DNA of 64,000 nucleotides, from contig NZ_JACVQF010000168.1 of the NCBI RefSeq assembly GCF_014534645.1, forward strand, positions 1-64,000. Reading direction: 5' to 3'. The notes beneath the pieces were generated by a model. It was not told where the DNA came from, searched no databases, and was given only the letters and a program-made list of their open reading frames with translations. Below are positions 37,035 to 45,232 of this stretch, one piece after another. Numbering within the stretch: the stretch's first letter is position 1; each line of letters starts with the position of its first letter. A program made the translations under genes and the position numbers. The DNA is from Streptomyces griseicoloratus. GTDB taxonomy: Bacteria; Actinomycetota; Actinomycetes; Streptomycetales; Streptomycetaceae.

Positions 37035-37362
37035 GTGATCCTCCGCTGAAGACGCCCCGGGTCCTGTCCCGGTCAATCGGCGAGAAAGCGTCTCCGGGGT
37101 AGACCCTCAGTTGCCCTGCGCGCGGCCGCATTTCGGGAATGGTCCGTCCTGGTGAGGGCAGCCGCCGGCCGGAACGCGTGAGCGTCTGTCGCCGCAGGTC
37201 ACGGGCTGTCAGGAATTTCCGCACGGGCGATCCCGGATGGCCTACCGCATGCCCCGGGAACCACCCGTTCGCCCCGCTCGCGTCGCCGGCCGGATGCGCG
37301 GCCCTTAGCGTTCCGGTATGCGCGACCGACACGGCGACGGCCGCGTCGAGAGGGGATGACGA
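37035..37362. other. Divergent promoter region of the Gly/Asn-rich gene and the sortase
   Basis: 328 bases with no gene. It carries the GGAGG of the leftward gene at 37040-37044 and a GAGGGG before the sortase ATG. Promoters for both genes must lie here, but no clear operator or hairpin was recognised. Confidence 0.5.
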
Positions 37363-38031
37363 ATGTCTGCGTCCGAACTGGCCGAAGAGGAGGAGCCGCA
37401 GAGGAGGAAGCGCGCGCCCTGGGGTGTGATAGCGCTTGTTCTGCTGAGTGGCCTCGCACTCATTCGGAATGGTTCGGGGGAGTTCGACGCCGGCCCGCCG
37501 CAGCCCGCGTCGGCCGCCGCCTCCGACACCCGCGCGGCCGGTGACACGCGCCCCGCCGACGGCCTCGCGCCGCTGCCGTACGCCGTCCCCGACCGGGTCA
37601 GGATCCCCGCGATCCAGGTCGACGCGCCGATCACCGGGGTCGGCCTGGACGCGCAGGGATGGGTCGACGCGCCCCCGCCGGAGGACCCCGACCTGGCCGG
37701 CTGGTTCACCGGCGCCGTCTCCCCCGGCGAGAAGGGCACCGCGGTCGTGGTCGGCCACGTCGACAACGACGAGGGGCCGGCCGTCTTCTACGGGCTCGGC
37801 GCCCTGAAGAAGGGGAACACGGTCGAGATCGTCCGCCGGGACCGGAAGACCGCGGTGTTCGAGATCTACGGCGTCGAGGTGTTCGAGAAGAAAGACTTCC
37901 CCGGCGACCGGGTCTACGCCTCCAAGGGCGCCCCCGAACTGCGGGTCATCACCTGCGGCGGCGGCTTCACCGAGCAGAACGGCTACGAGGGGAACGTCGT
38001 CGTGTTCGCCCGCCTGGCCGGGGTCCGCTGA
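37363..38031 (+). CDS. Class F sortase
   Basis: Protein of 222 residues. One N-terminal membrane segment (about 20-36) anchors it with the catalytic domain outside. The catalytic triad is visible: His132 (VVVGHVDN), Cys198 (VITCGG) and Arg217 (NVVVFARL). 'IPAIQVDAPITGVGLDAQGW' is the typical class F entry block. Class F sortases occur in Actinobacteria, and their substrates are mostly unknown. The divergent Gly/Asn-rich protein with a C-terminal anchor is the nearest candidate partner. Confidence 0.9.
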   Translation: MSASELAEEEEPQRRKRAPWGVIALVLLSGLALIRNGSGEFDAGPPQPASAAASDTRAAGDTRPADGLAPLPYAVPDRVRIPAIQVDAPITGVGLDAQGWVDAPPPEDPDLAGWFTGAVSPGEKGTAVVVGHVDNDEGPAVFYGLGALKKGNTVEIVRRDRKTAVFEIYGVEVFEKKDFPGDRVYASKGAPELRVITCGGGFTEQNGYEGNVVVFARLAGVR

Positions 38032-38036
38032 GCCTG

Positions 38037-38064
38037 CCCGGCCGGGCGGGCCCGGCCGGGCGGG
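38037..38064. terminator. GC-rich palindromic duplication between convergent genes
   Basis: CCCGGCCGGGCGGG occurs twice in tandem in the 43-bp gap between the sortase and deacetylase genes, which read toward each other. Each copy contains the palindrome CCCGGCCGGG. It probably acts as a bidirectional terminator. Confidence 0.55.
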
Positions 38065-38074
38065 CGCGGGCCGG

Positions 38075-38911
38075 TCAGGCGCGTGGCCGCCGGGGGACGG
38101 TGATGTGGTAGCCGGAGTCCAGCAGCCGGGGCAGGTAGGAGCGCAGGGCGCGGACGCTCTGGGAGCGGTCGCCCCCGGCGTCGTGGGAGAGCACCACGAC
38201 CCCGGGGGCGGCTCCGTCCTCGACCCGGTCGACGATCGTGCGGGTGCCGGGGGTGGTCCAGTCGAGGGTGTCGACGGTCCAGGCGAGCGGCTCCATGCCG
38301 AGTTCGGCGCCCAGATGGAAGGCCGCGCGGTTCCAGGCCCCGTACGGCGCGCGGAACCACCGGGGCCGCTCCCCGCAGGCTTCCTCGATGACGTCGCTGG
38401 TGCGTGTCATCTCGGAGCGGATCCGGCGCCGGGTGAGACGGGTGAGCAGGGGGTGGGACCAGGTGTGGTTGCCGACGACATGGCCCTCCTCGCTCATCCG
38501 GGCCAGCAGGTCCTGGTTGTGGACGGCCATCTCCCCGCACACGAAGAACATGGCGCGCACGTCGTACGTCGCCAGTGTGTCGAGGATGTCCGGGGTGTAG
38601 CGGGGGTCGGGTCCGTCGTCGAAGGTCAGCACCATGACACGGCCCCGTCCGGTCATGCGGAGCAGCGGCTCACGGCGCACCGGGGTCCGGCCGGGCGCGG
38701 TACGCGGTGCGCCGTGGCCGGTCAGCGGCTGGAGGCGGTAGGCGGAGGGCTTGAGCGGGCGGCGCGCCTGGGGGCCGGGGGCGGGCGCGGCTGGACGGAC
38801 CGGCTCCTCCCCCAGGCCCCCCGCGAGCGCACCGGCGGTGCCGGCCGCTCCCACAGCGACGGCACCGGCGAGCAGGGCGCGGCGCCGCGTGAGCAACTGA
38901 TCCGTCTTCAT
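38075..38911 (-). CDS. Tat-exported polysaccharide deacetylase (CE4/NodB)
   Basis: Protein of 278 residues. A Tat-type signal (TRRRALLAG, residues 8-16) is followed by a Pro-rich linker to about 80. NodB motifs: 'TFDDGPD' (96-102) with the catalytic and metal Asp, metal ligands H149 and H153 in 'NHTWSH', 'RAPYGAWN', and 'LSHDAGGDRS' at the C-terminus. It should remove N-acetyl groups from peptidoglycan, chitin or a related polymer outside the membrane. Its place beside the sortase suggests cell-wall modification. Confidence 0.92.
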   Translation of the reverse strand: MKTDQLLTRRRALLAGAVAVGAAGTAGALAGGLGEEPVRPAAPAPGPQARRPLKPSAYRLQPLTGHGAPRTAPGRTPVRREPLLRMTGRGRVMVLTFDDGPDPRYTPDILDTLATYDVRAMFFVCGEMAVHNQDLLARMSEEGHVVGNHTWSHPLLTRLTRRRIRSEMTRTSDVIEEACGERPRWFRAPYGAWNRAAFHLGAELGMEPLAWTVDTLDWTTPGTRTIVDRVEDGAAPGVVVLSHDAGGDRSQSVRALRSYLPRLLDSGYHITVPRRPRA

Positions 38912-39066
38912 GACTCATCAGTCGCCCGGAGGGGGACCGGCGCACTTGAGCAACACCGGGACGGCGGTACCGGTCCACTCGCCCGGCCCAGTGATCACAC
39001 CGACGGCGACGCTGCCCGGGGAACGGCGGAACGGGTGACTCCGCCGGTTCCGATAACCTCACCGGC

Positions 39067-39537
39067 GTGACGGAACAGCAGCACTCGCACTCCCATCGGT
39101 TCGAGCGGGGCACGGACGGGCCGAAGGTCATCGTCGTCGGGGTGGACGGCTCCGACTCCTCGCTCCGCGCGGCGGCCTATGCCGGCGGGCTGGCCCGGCG
39201 GCAGCGTGCCCTGCTCGCCGTGGTGTACGTGCAGCCGGTGATGGCGGCGGGGGCTGCGCTCGGCGCTCCGGTGGTGGAGACGACCGACGAGATCGCCGAG
39301 GACCTGGTGGCGCAGATCCGTGCCGCGGCCGAGCGGGTGAAGGGGATATTCGAGGTGCGCTGGGAGTTCCACACCTTCCGTGGGGACCCCTACAACGGCC
39401 TGGTGTCGGCGGCCGACGAGCTGAAGGCGGACGCGGTGGTCGTGGGCGCCTCCGAGCAGGCCGGGCACCGGATCGTGGGTTCGGTCGCGGTCCGGCTGGT
39501 GAAGGCGGGGCGCTGGCCCGTGACCGTGGTGCCGTGA
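39067..39537 (+). CDS. Universal stress protein (UspA family)
   Basis: Protein of 156 residues from a GTG. A His-rich start (EQQHSHSHRF) is followed by the fold-start 'KVIVVGVDGSDSSLRAAAYA'. The C-terminal 'DAVVVGASEQAGHRIVGSVAVRLVKAGRWPVTVVP' carries the ATP-binding-type G-x2-G-x9-G pattern. It is 102 bp upstream of an amino acid permease on the same strand and may be cotranscribed with it. Confidence 0.9.
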   Translation: MTEQQHSHSHRFERGTDGPKVIVVGVDGSDSSLRAAAYAGGLARRQRALLAVVYVQPVMAAGAALGAPVVETTDEIAEDLVAQIRAAAERVKGIFEVRWEFHTFRGDPYNGLVSAADELKADAVVVGASEQAGHRIVGSVAVRLVKAGRWPVTVVP

Positions 39538-39639
39538 CACCCGTCGGCGCGGTGTGTGCGTCGTGCCTTCCGTCGGGGACGTGCGTGAGTCATCATGATC
39601 CACCGTCAGCCGTTTGCCGATCACAAAGAGGTGAGGCGC

Positions 39640-41055
39640 ATGGCCGGGCTCCGCATGGGCGAGGGCATTCTCCGTCGCAAACCCATCGAGCACATCGAGG
39701 AGACGGAGGTCGGTGAGGGCCCGCGGCTGGAGCGGTCGCTGGGCCTGTGGCAGCTGACCGCGATCGGTGTGGGCGGCATCATCGGTGCGGGCATCTTCAC
39801 CCTGGCCGGCACGGTCGCCAACGGCACGGCCGGTCCCGCGGTCCTGGTGTCGTTCCTGATCGCCGGTGTGGCGAGCGCCGCGGCGGCCCTGTCGTACGCC
39901 GAGTTCGCCGGGCTGATCCCGAAGGCGGGTTCCGCGTACACGTACGGCTACGCGGTGCTCGGGGAGCTGGCGGGCTGGTTCATCGGCTGGGACCTGCTGC
40001 TGGAGTACACGGCCATCGTGGCGGTGGTCGCCATCGGCATCTCCGGCTACTTCAGCTTCCTGCTCGGCGAGACGGGGCTCGAACTGCCGACCTGGATGCT
40101 GGGCGCGCCCGGCACCGGCGACGGGCACCGGGTCGACCTGTTCGCGGCGGTGCTGTGCCTGCTCATCGCGTACCTGCTGAACCTCGGTATCAAGAACGCG
40201 GCCCGCTTCGAGATGGTGGTGGTCGTGCTGAAGGTGCTGGTGGTGCTGCTGGTGATCGCGGTCGGTGTCTTCCACATCAACGCCGCGAACTACAGCCCGT
40301 TCTTCCCGTACGGGGTGGGCGGGGCGTTCACCGGCGCGGCGACGGTGTTCTTCGCGGTCTTCGGCTACGACGCCATGTCGACGGCGGCGGAGGAGTCCAA
40401 GGACGCCCAGCGGCACATGCCGAAGGCGATCATCTACTCGCTGGCGATCTCGATGGTGCTGTACGTGGCGGCCTGCCTGGTCCTGACCGGCATGCAGAAC
40501 TACCGGGACATCGACCCGGAGAGCGGCTTCTCGACGGCGTTCAAGTCGGTGGGACTGAGCGGCCTGGCCGATGTCATCGCGGTGGGCGCCATCATCGGCA
40601 TCCTCACCGTGATGTTCACCTTCATGCTGGGTGTCACGCGGGTGTGGTTCAGCATGAGCCGGGACGGGCTGCTGCCCAGGTGGTTCGCCAAGACGCACCC
40701 GACGCGGCACGTGCCGACCCGGGTGACGTGGATCGTCGGGTTCGCGTCGGCCGCCATCGCCGGGTTCCTGCCGATCGGCGAGGCGGCCGAGCTGACCAAC
40801 ATCGGCATCCTGCTGGCGTTCGTGGTGGTGTGCGCGGCGGTGATCGTGCTGCGCTACCGGCAGCCGGAGCTGCCGCGCACGTTCCGGACGCCGTGGATGC
40901 CGTTCGTGCCGGGCCTGGGGATCGTGTTCTCGATCTGGCTGATCACGTTCCTGCAGTGGCAGACCTGGGCGCGGTTCGCGGTGTGGTTCGCGGTCGGCCT
41001 GGTGATCTACTTCGGTTACTCCTACCGGCGCTCCGCGCTGGCCGGCCCCCGGTAG
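39640..41055 (+). CDS. APC-superfamily amino acid permease (cationic amino acid transporter type)
   Basis: Protein of 471 residues with about 12 membrane segments. 'GLWQLTAIGVGGIIGAGIFTLAG' is the unwound first helix with the substrate motif, and 'AALSYAEFAGLIPKAGSAYTYGY' the second. 'FFAVFGYDAMSTAAEESKDAQRHMP' is typical of the CAT/YfnA branch. The ATG at 39640 follows GAGGTGAGG. It probably imports a cationic or broad range of amino acids in symport; the exact substrate is not predictable. Confidence 0.9.
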   Translation: MAGLRMGEGILRRKPIEHIEETEVGEGPRLERSLGLWQLTAIGVGGIIGAGIFTLAGTVANGTAGPAVLVSFLIAGVASAAAALSYAEFAGLIPKAGSAYTYGYAVLGELAGWFIGWDLLLEYTAIVAVVAIGISGYFSFLLGETGLELPTWMLGAPGTGDGHRVDLFAAVLCLLIAYLLNLGIKNAARFEMVVVVLKVLVVLLVIAVGVFHINAANYSPFFPYGVGGAFTGAATVFFAVFGYDAMSTAAEESKDAQRHMPKAIIYSLAISMVLYVAACLVLTGMQNYRDIDPESGFSTAFKSVGLSGLADVIAVGAIIGILTVMFTFMLGVTRVWFSMSRDGLLPRWFAKTHPTRHVPTRVTWIVGFASAAIAGFLPIGEAAELTNIGILLAFVVVCAAVIVLRYRQPELPRTFRTPWMPFVPGLGIVFSIWLITFLQWQTWARFAVWFAVGLVIYFGYSYRRSALAGPR

Positions 41056-41064
41056 GACCGGCCG

Positions 41065-41880
41065 TCACAGGGTGCGGAGGAAGTCGAGCAGGATCGTGGT
41101 GAACTCCTCCGGCTTCTCCAGGTTGATGTAGTGGCCGACGCCGTCGACGGTCACGGACCGGCCGTCGCGGACGGCGCGGACGAGCCGTTCGGCGGCGCCG
41201 GTCAGGTCGTCCGGTTCGAGGGAGCCGTTGACGGCGAGCACCGGTACGTCGACCTTCGGGACCCGGGACCACGTGTCGGTCATCGGCACGTGCAGGTTCG
41301 GCTCGCCGGGGCTGTGCTTGGACATGGTGTGGAGGGCCATGTCGCGCAGGCGGTGCAGGATGCCGGGGTCGATGTCGTCCGGCGTGCGGTGGGCGCCGGG
41401 TACCACGCGCAGGAACGCTGCGAGCCAGCCGTCGAGGTCACCGGCCGCCAGGGTGCGCGCGTACTCCTCCTGGATCTGCCGGTACCAGGGGTCGGTGTAC
41501 TCGAAATCGCTGGTGGCGGCGCCGCAGGCGACCACCGCGCGCACCAGCTCCGGGTACTCCAGGACGGTGTCGGTGGCGATCGCGCCGCCCATCGACAGAC
41601 CGACGAGCACAGCGGGGCCGGCGTCGAGGTGCCGCAGCAGCCCGGCGAGGTCGTCCGCCCAGCGGAACGGCTCGGTGGCGTTGGCCGAGAATCCGTGGCC
41701 GCGGACGTCCGGGGCGATCACGCGGTGGTGGGCGGCCAGGGCCGGGATCTGGGCGTCGTAGAGACGGTGGTCGACGAACCCGGAGTGGAGCAGCACGACG
41801 AGGTCCCCGGCGCCGGCGTCGCGGTAGGCGAGGTCCCCGTCGGAGGAGGTGAAGAAGCGCAGATCCGAAGCAGCATTCAT
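41065..41880 (-). CDS. Alpha/beta hydrolase under MarR control
   Basis: Protein of 271 residues. 'VVLLHSGFVDHRLYDAQIPALAAHHRVIAPDVRGHGFS' starts the fold, and the nucleophile lies in 'VGLSMGGAIA' (Ser about residue 97). A later Asp is in the 'LAVNGSLEPDDL' region, and the His is in 'DGVGHYINLEKPEEF'. It is similar to 3-oxoadipate enol-lactonase-like and epoxide-type hydrolases. The substrate is unknown. It is divergent from a MarR gene across 57 bases that carry a 17-bp direct repeat. Confidence 0.85.
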   Translation of the reverse strand: MNAASDLRFFTSSDGDLAYRDAGAGDLVVLLHSGFVDHRLYDAQIPALAAHHRVIAPDVRGHGFSANATEPFRWADDLAGLLRHLDAGPAVLVGLSMGGAIATDTVLEYPELVRAVVACGAATSDFEYTDPWYRQIQEEYARTLAAGDLDGWLAAFLRVVPGAHRTPDDIDPGILHRLRDMALHTMSKHSPGEPNLHVPMTDTWSRVPKVDVPVLAVNGSLEPDDLTGAAERLVRAVRDGRSVTVDGVGHYINLEKPEEFTTILLDFLRTL

Positions 41881-41883
41881 GAC

Positions 41884-41931
41884 AACCAAGGTGTCATCAT
41901 CTCGGAATCTTGGCAACCTAGATGTCATGAT
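41884..41931. promoter_or_regulatory. Candidate MarR operator, direct repeat
   Basis: AACCAAGGTGTCATCAT (41884-41900) and AACCTAGATGTCATGAT (41915-41931) match at 14 of 17 positions and are 31 bp apart, about three helical turns. They fill the 57-bp divergent gap, so occupancy would cover both promoters. Confidence 0.65.
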
Positions 41932-41937
41932 GGACGG

Positions 41938-42411
41938 GTGACCACCACCGACGCCCCCCTCCCGCCGGACGAGCTCGGCCGGCGCCTCACCGAGATCTAC
42001 GACCTGGTCGGTCCCCTCTACCGGCGCGCGCAGCGCAGTGTGGAGCAGGAGCTGACCGGCGACGGCCTGTCCGTCGGCGTGCGCGCCGTGCTGACCCTGC
42101 TGCACCGGAACGGGCCGATGACCGTGCCGCAGATGGGCCGGGCACAGGCGATCAGCCGTCAGTTCGTGCAGCGCATGGTCAACGACGCCGCGGCCGGGGG
42201 CCTGGTCGAGAGCATCGCGAACCCCGCGCACCGGCGCTCGTCGCTGATCCGGCTCACCGAGGCGGGGCGGACGACGATCGGCGCGGTCCTGGACCGGGAG
42301 CACCTGCTGCTCCGGCAGGTGGGCGGGGACCTCACGGACGCGGACGTGACGGCGTGCCTGCGCGTGCTCGGGGCCATGCTGACGGCCCTCGACCACGTGG
42401 ACGTCACCTGA
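41938..42411 (+). CDS. MarR family transcriptional regulator
   Basis: Protein of 157 residues from a GTG. The winged helix covers about 50-115: 'VRAVLTLLHRNGPMTVPQMGRAQAISRQFVQRMVNDAAAGGLVESIANPAHRRSSLIRLTEAG'. Flanking helices give the MarR dimer interface. It is divergent from the alpha/beta hydrolase gene, which it probably represses. Its stop codon lies within the first copy of a 20-bp tandem duplication that also forms the end of the convergent capA-like gene. Confidence 0.9.
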   Translation: MTTTDAPLPPDELGRRLTEIYDLVGPLYRRAQRSVEQELTGDGLSVGVRAVLTLLHRNGPMTVPQMGRAQAISRQFVQRMVNDAAAGGLVESIANPAHRRSSLIRLTEAGRTTIGAVLDREHLLLRQVGGDLTDADVTACLRVLGAMLTALDHVDVT

Positions 42412-42443
42412 CCCACCTCCCCATCACCTGACCTACTTCCCCA
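42404..42443. repeat. 20-bp tandem duplication containing two stop codons
   Basis: TCACCTGACCCACCTCCCCA (42404-42423) is followed by a second copy (42424-42443) with two C-to-T changes. The MarR stop codon (plus strand) falls in copy one and the CapA stop (minus strand) in copy two. Confidence 0.85.
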
Positions 42444-43572
42444 TCACCAGGCCGTCCTTCGCCGCGCCCCGGCTGAGCACCACGTCCCGGATGCGGTCGC
42501 GCACGCCGCGCACGTCGGCGCCCTGCTCCAGGGCCCGGTTGAGGTTCACCACCCGGCCGGCGTCCACGTCGAACAGCTGCGGGACGAACTCGGCCTTCGT
42601 CACGCGCCAGCGTCCACCGGGCCGGCCGGGAGGGGAGAAGGTGAAGCGGCCGATCGTCGACTGGCTGCCGCGCGGGTCCTGCCGGCCCCGGGCATCGGTC
42701 GTCACGCCCGCGATCTGGTCTCCCGTCCCGTAGACCACCCAGGTGCCGTTGACCTTCTCGTACGCCTGCGGCACACGCGCGTGGGTGCCGAGGATCAGAT
42801 CGATGTCGGGCCGGCCGCCGGTGGCCGCGGCGGTGAGCCGCTCGGCCAGCGCCAGCTGCCGCGCGTCCGGCTTCTCCTGCCATTCCGTGCCCCAGTGCAC
42901 CGAGACGACGACGACCTCCGCCCCGGCCTCACGGGCGGCCCGGGCGTCCGCGACGATCTTCTTCTCGTCGATCAGGTTCACGGCCCAGGGCTGGCCCTGC
43001 GGCAGCGGGCGGCCGTTGGTGCCGTAGGTGTAGGAGAGGTGGGCGACCTGTGCGGCGGGGCCCGCCGGCAGGACGGCGGCGGTGCGCTCGGCCGCGATGC
43101 GTGCCGTTCCGGCGTGCCGCATCCCGGCCCGGTCGAGGGCGGCCAGGGTGCGGTGGATGCCGTCGACGCCGTCGTCGAGGCTGTGATCGGAGGCCGTGGA
43201 GCAGCCGTCGTAGCCGGTGGCGGCCAGTCCGTCGGCCAGCTGGGGCGGGGACTTGAGGAGGGCAGCGCCGCTGTAGTCGCCGTCCGCGCCGGTCACCGTC
43301 TCCAGGTGGCACAGGGCGAGGTCGGCACGCGAGACGACGGGCTCGACGCCGGCGAGCATGGGGCGGAAGTCGTGGCCGGCGCCTCCCCCGTCGAAGAGCG
43401 CCCGTTCGATGATCGAGTCGTGCGGCAGGACGCCACCGGAGGCGACGAGGGTGAAGGCACCGGCGGCCGGGCCCGGCCGCCCCTGCGCCTCGTTGTCGCG
43501 GGCCTGGCAGGCCGCGCCCGCGGTGAGAAGGACGGTCAGGGCCAGGGCCACCTGCCGACTGCGTGTGATCAT
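42433..43572 (-). CDS. CapA family metallophosphatase-like protein, exported
   Basis: Protein of 379 residues of the CapA/PGA-synthesis family. 'FTLVASGGVLPHDSII' (start of the metallophosphatase fold), 'CHLETVTGADG', 'VVSVHWGTEWQEKPDARQLALAERL' and 'DLILGTHARVPQAYEKVNGTWVVYGTGDQIAG' are family hallmarks with metal-binding His and Asp residues. A signal peptide covers 1-22 and ends TAGAACQ, an imperfect lipobox. Family members occur in capsule and wall polymer pathways; the true reaction is unclear. Its stop codon lies in the second copy of a 20-bp duplication. Confidence 0.85.
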   Translation of the reverse strand: MITRSRQVALALTVLLTAGAACQARDNEAQGRPGPAAGAFTLVASGGVLPHDSIIERALFDGGGAGHDFRPMLAGVEPVVSRADLALCHLETVTGADGDYSGAALLKSPPQLADGLAATGYDGCSTASDHSLDDGVDGIHRTLAALDRAGMRHAGTARIAAERTAAVLPAGPAAQVAHLSYTYGTNGRPLPQGQPWAVNLIDEKKIVADARAAREAGAEVVVVSVHWGTEWQEKPDARQLALAERLTAAATGGRPDIDLILGTHARVPQAYEKVNGTWVVYGTGDQIAGVTTDARGRQDPRGSQSTIGRFTFSPPGRPGGRWRVTKAEFVPQLFDVDAGRVVNLNRALEQGADVRGVRDRIRDVVLSRGAAKDGLVMGK

Positions 43573-43606
43573 CCGTTCGCTCCGCCGGGGTCGCAAACAC
43601 GGGTAA

Positions 43607-43632
43607 GTCACATTTACGCTCGTGACATTTAC
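43607..43632. promoter_or_regulatory. AT-rich direct repeat upstream of the CapA gene
   Basis: On the minus strand GTAAATGTCAC and GTAAATGTGAC occur 15 bp apart, 35-60 bases before the capA-like start codon. The sequence stands out as AT-rich in this genome. It may be an activator or repressor site overlapping the promoter. Confidence 0.45.
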
Positions 43633-43817
43633 ACATGAATAGGTAAGGAGTCGTACACGGTCACGGACGGCTCCGACACGCCCATTAGCCCGTCCGGCGT
43701 GCCGGAACGAGGGGCGCCGACCGTTCGTCGAACCGTTCGTCGACGCGATCGACCGTCCGTCGCACACCCGTGCGCGCGCCCTGTCCCCGAGCGGCACCCC
43801 TGCGATGCCATACGGCC

Positions 43818-44363
43818 ATGACGGCCGGAACCACCCTCACCCACGGGACGACCGCCGAGCACGAGCTCGCCGCGCTGCAGCGCGAGCACGGCCGGCCGCT
43901 CTTCGCGCTGCTGCTGCGGCTGTGCGACGGCGACCGGCAGCGCGCCGAGGACCTCGTGCAGGAGACCCTCGTCCGGGCCTGGCAGCATCCCGAGGCCCTG
44001 CGCGCCGACGACTTCGACTCGGTGCGGCCCTGGCTGCTCACGGTCGGCCGGCGCCTCGCGATCGACGCGCGGCGGGCCCGGCAGGCACGGCCCGCGGAGG
44101 TCGGCGACGCGGTGCTGGAGAACGCCCGCGTCTGCGCCGACCACGCCGAACGGGCCGCCGCCACGCTCGACGTGCGCGAGGCTGTGAAGACACTCACTCC
44201 GGAACACCGTGAAGTCCTGGTGCTGGTGTACTTCCAGGGGGCGAGTGTGGCGGAAGCGGCGAAGGCCCTGGGAATCCCGCCCGGTACGGTGAAGTCCCGC
44301 GCGTACTACGCGCTGCGCGCCCTGCGCCGGGTGCTGCCGGGTTACGCCGCCGACCTGCGGTGA
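43818..44363 (+). CDS. ECF RNA polymerase sigma factor (SigL/SigK-like)
   Basis: Protein of 181 residues. Sigma region 2 covers about 20-85 ('LLRLCDGDRQRAEDLVQETLVRAWQHPEAL' and 'VRPWLLTVGRRLAIDARRAR'). Region 4 covers 125-175 ('LTPEHREVLVLVYFQGASVAEAAKALGIPPGTVKSRAYYALRALRRVL'). This subgroup usually pairs with a zinc-type anti-sigma factor. Such a protein is encoded 0.9 kb downstream on the same strand at 45233, with one unrecognised gene between them. Confidence 0.92.
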   Translation: MTAGTTLTHGTTAEHELAALQREHGRPLFALLLRLCDGDRQRAEDLVQETLVRAWQHPEALRADDFDSVRPWLLTVGRRLAIDARRARQARPAEVGDAVLENARVCADHAERAAATLDVREAVKTLTPEHREVLVLVYFQGASVAEAAKALGIPPGTVKSRAYYALRALRRVLPGYAADLR

Positions 44364-44504
44364 AACCGACGGCCGAGTCAAACCTCCGTAAAGCGCCTTG
44401 CCGAGGACCCCGGTTGAGTAATCGGCTGTCCTCATCCGTGTTCCGGACGGGGGCCCACGACCCGGATCGGGCGACGCGCACGCACCGGAGGAAGGCAGGA
44501 AGGG

Positions 44505-45032
44505 ATGCTGCACAGAGGTCAAGAGAGCACGGACGGCACCGGTGATGGCGAACTGACCGTCCCTATGGCGTGGTTGTACGCCGAGTACATCGCCGACGAG
44601 CTGCTGCGCACCGGTGATCTGATGCCGCCGACGTCGTTCGAGTTCCGCGCCGGACGGGACGCGCTGGCGCTGACCGTCTTCCTGTCCGACACCGAGGGCG
44701 AGCTCTGCGGCATCCGGGTCGTCACCCAGCTGGAGACCTGGCTGTCCCTGACGGCCTACGACCAGCCGTGGCAGGAGTGGGTGCGCCGGCGCTTCGACGA
44801 GATCGACGCCCGCGCCGCGGCGGACCCGGCTGTCGCCGGCCGGCCCTCACCGGACCTGGAGCTCGCCCGGGCCGCCTGGCGCTGGCTCCAGGAGACCGAG
44901 CTGCTCGCCCCGGACCTCAACGCGGTGCCGGGCGGGGCGACGGGGGCCGGTGAGGACGAGGGGCCGAAGGTCTGGACACCGGCCTGGCAGCTCGGCCTGC
45001 CGCTCGGCCACCTCGCCATCCATCTCTTCTGA
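44505..45032 (+). CDS. Hypothetical protein between sigma and anti-sigma genes
   Basis: Protein of 175 residues. It has no signal peptide or membrane segment, is acidic, and carries recurring Trp residues (MAWLYAEYIADELL, ETWLSLTAYDQPWQEWVRRRFDEID, AAWRWLQETELL). AGGAAGGG precedes the ATG at 44505. Its position between an ECF sigma gene and a likely anti-sigma gene suggests a stress or envelope role. I do not recognise the family. The stop codon lies within the first unit of a 17-bp tandem repeat. Confidence 0.65.
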   Translation: MLHRGQESTDGTGDGELTVPMAWLYAEYIADELLRTGDLMPPTSFEFRAGRDALALTVFLSDTEGELCGIRVVTQLETWLSLTAYDQPWQEWVRRRFDEIDARAAADPAVAGRPSPDLELARAAWRWLQETELLAPDLNAVPGGATGAGEDEGPKVWTPAWQLGLPLGHLAIHLF

Positions 45033-45092
45033 ATCCTCCCGTCGCCCGAACCTGCCCGTCTTCTGAATCTTCCCGTCTTCTGAATCTTCCCG
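45026..45092. repeat. 17-bp tandem repeat, four units
   Basis: Units at 45026, 45043 (diverged), 45060 and 45077 follow CTTCTGAATCTTCCCGT at a strict 17-bp spacing. The first unit contains the stop codon of the preceding gene. As 17 is not a multiple of three, the copies provide stops in shifting frames. Confidence 0.85.
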
Positions 45093-45232
45093 CGGGGACC
45101 AATCCGCGGGCCGGGCCGCTCCGAACCCCTTGGTTGCGATTCTCCGCGCGGCTTGAGTGATTCGGTCGTCCGGTGCGTACGGGTGGGAGCAAGGAGTAAC
45201 CCCACCCGCACCCGACGGCACGAGGATTCGGC

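Noticed and set aside
36606-37049. Plus-strand frames of Pro/Pro-Lys or Val-Ala-Thr repeats
   Set aside because: They are other-frame readings of the Gly/Asn-rich repeat gene on the minus strand, which has a signal peptide, ribosome site and anchor.
42433-43572. CapA protein as a definite lipoprotein
   Set aside because: The residues before Cys (TAGAAC) do not match the lipobox well; left as an exported protein with possible lipid anchor.
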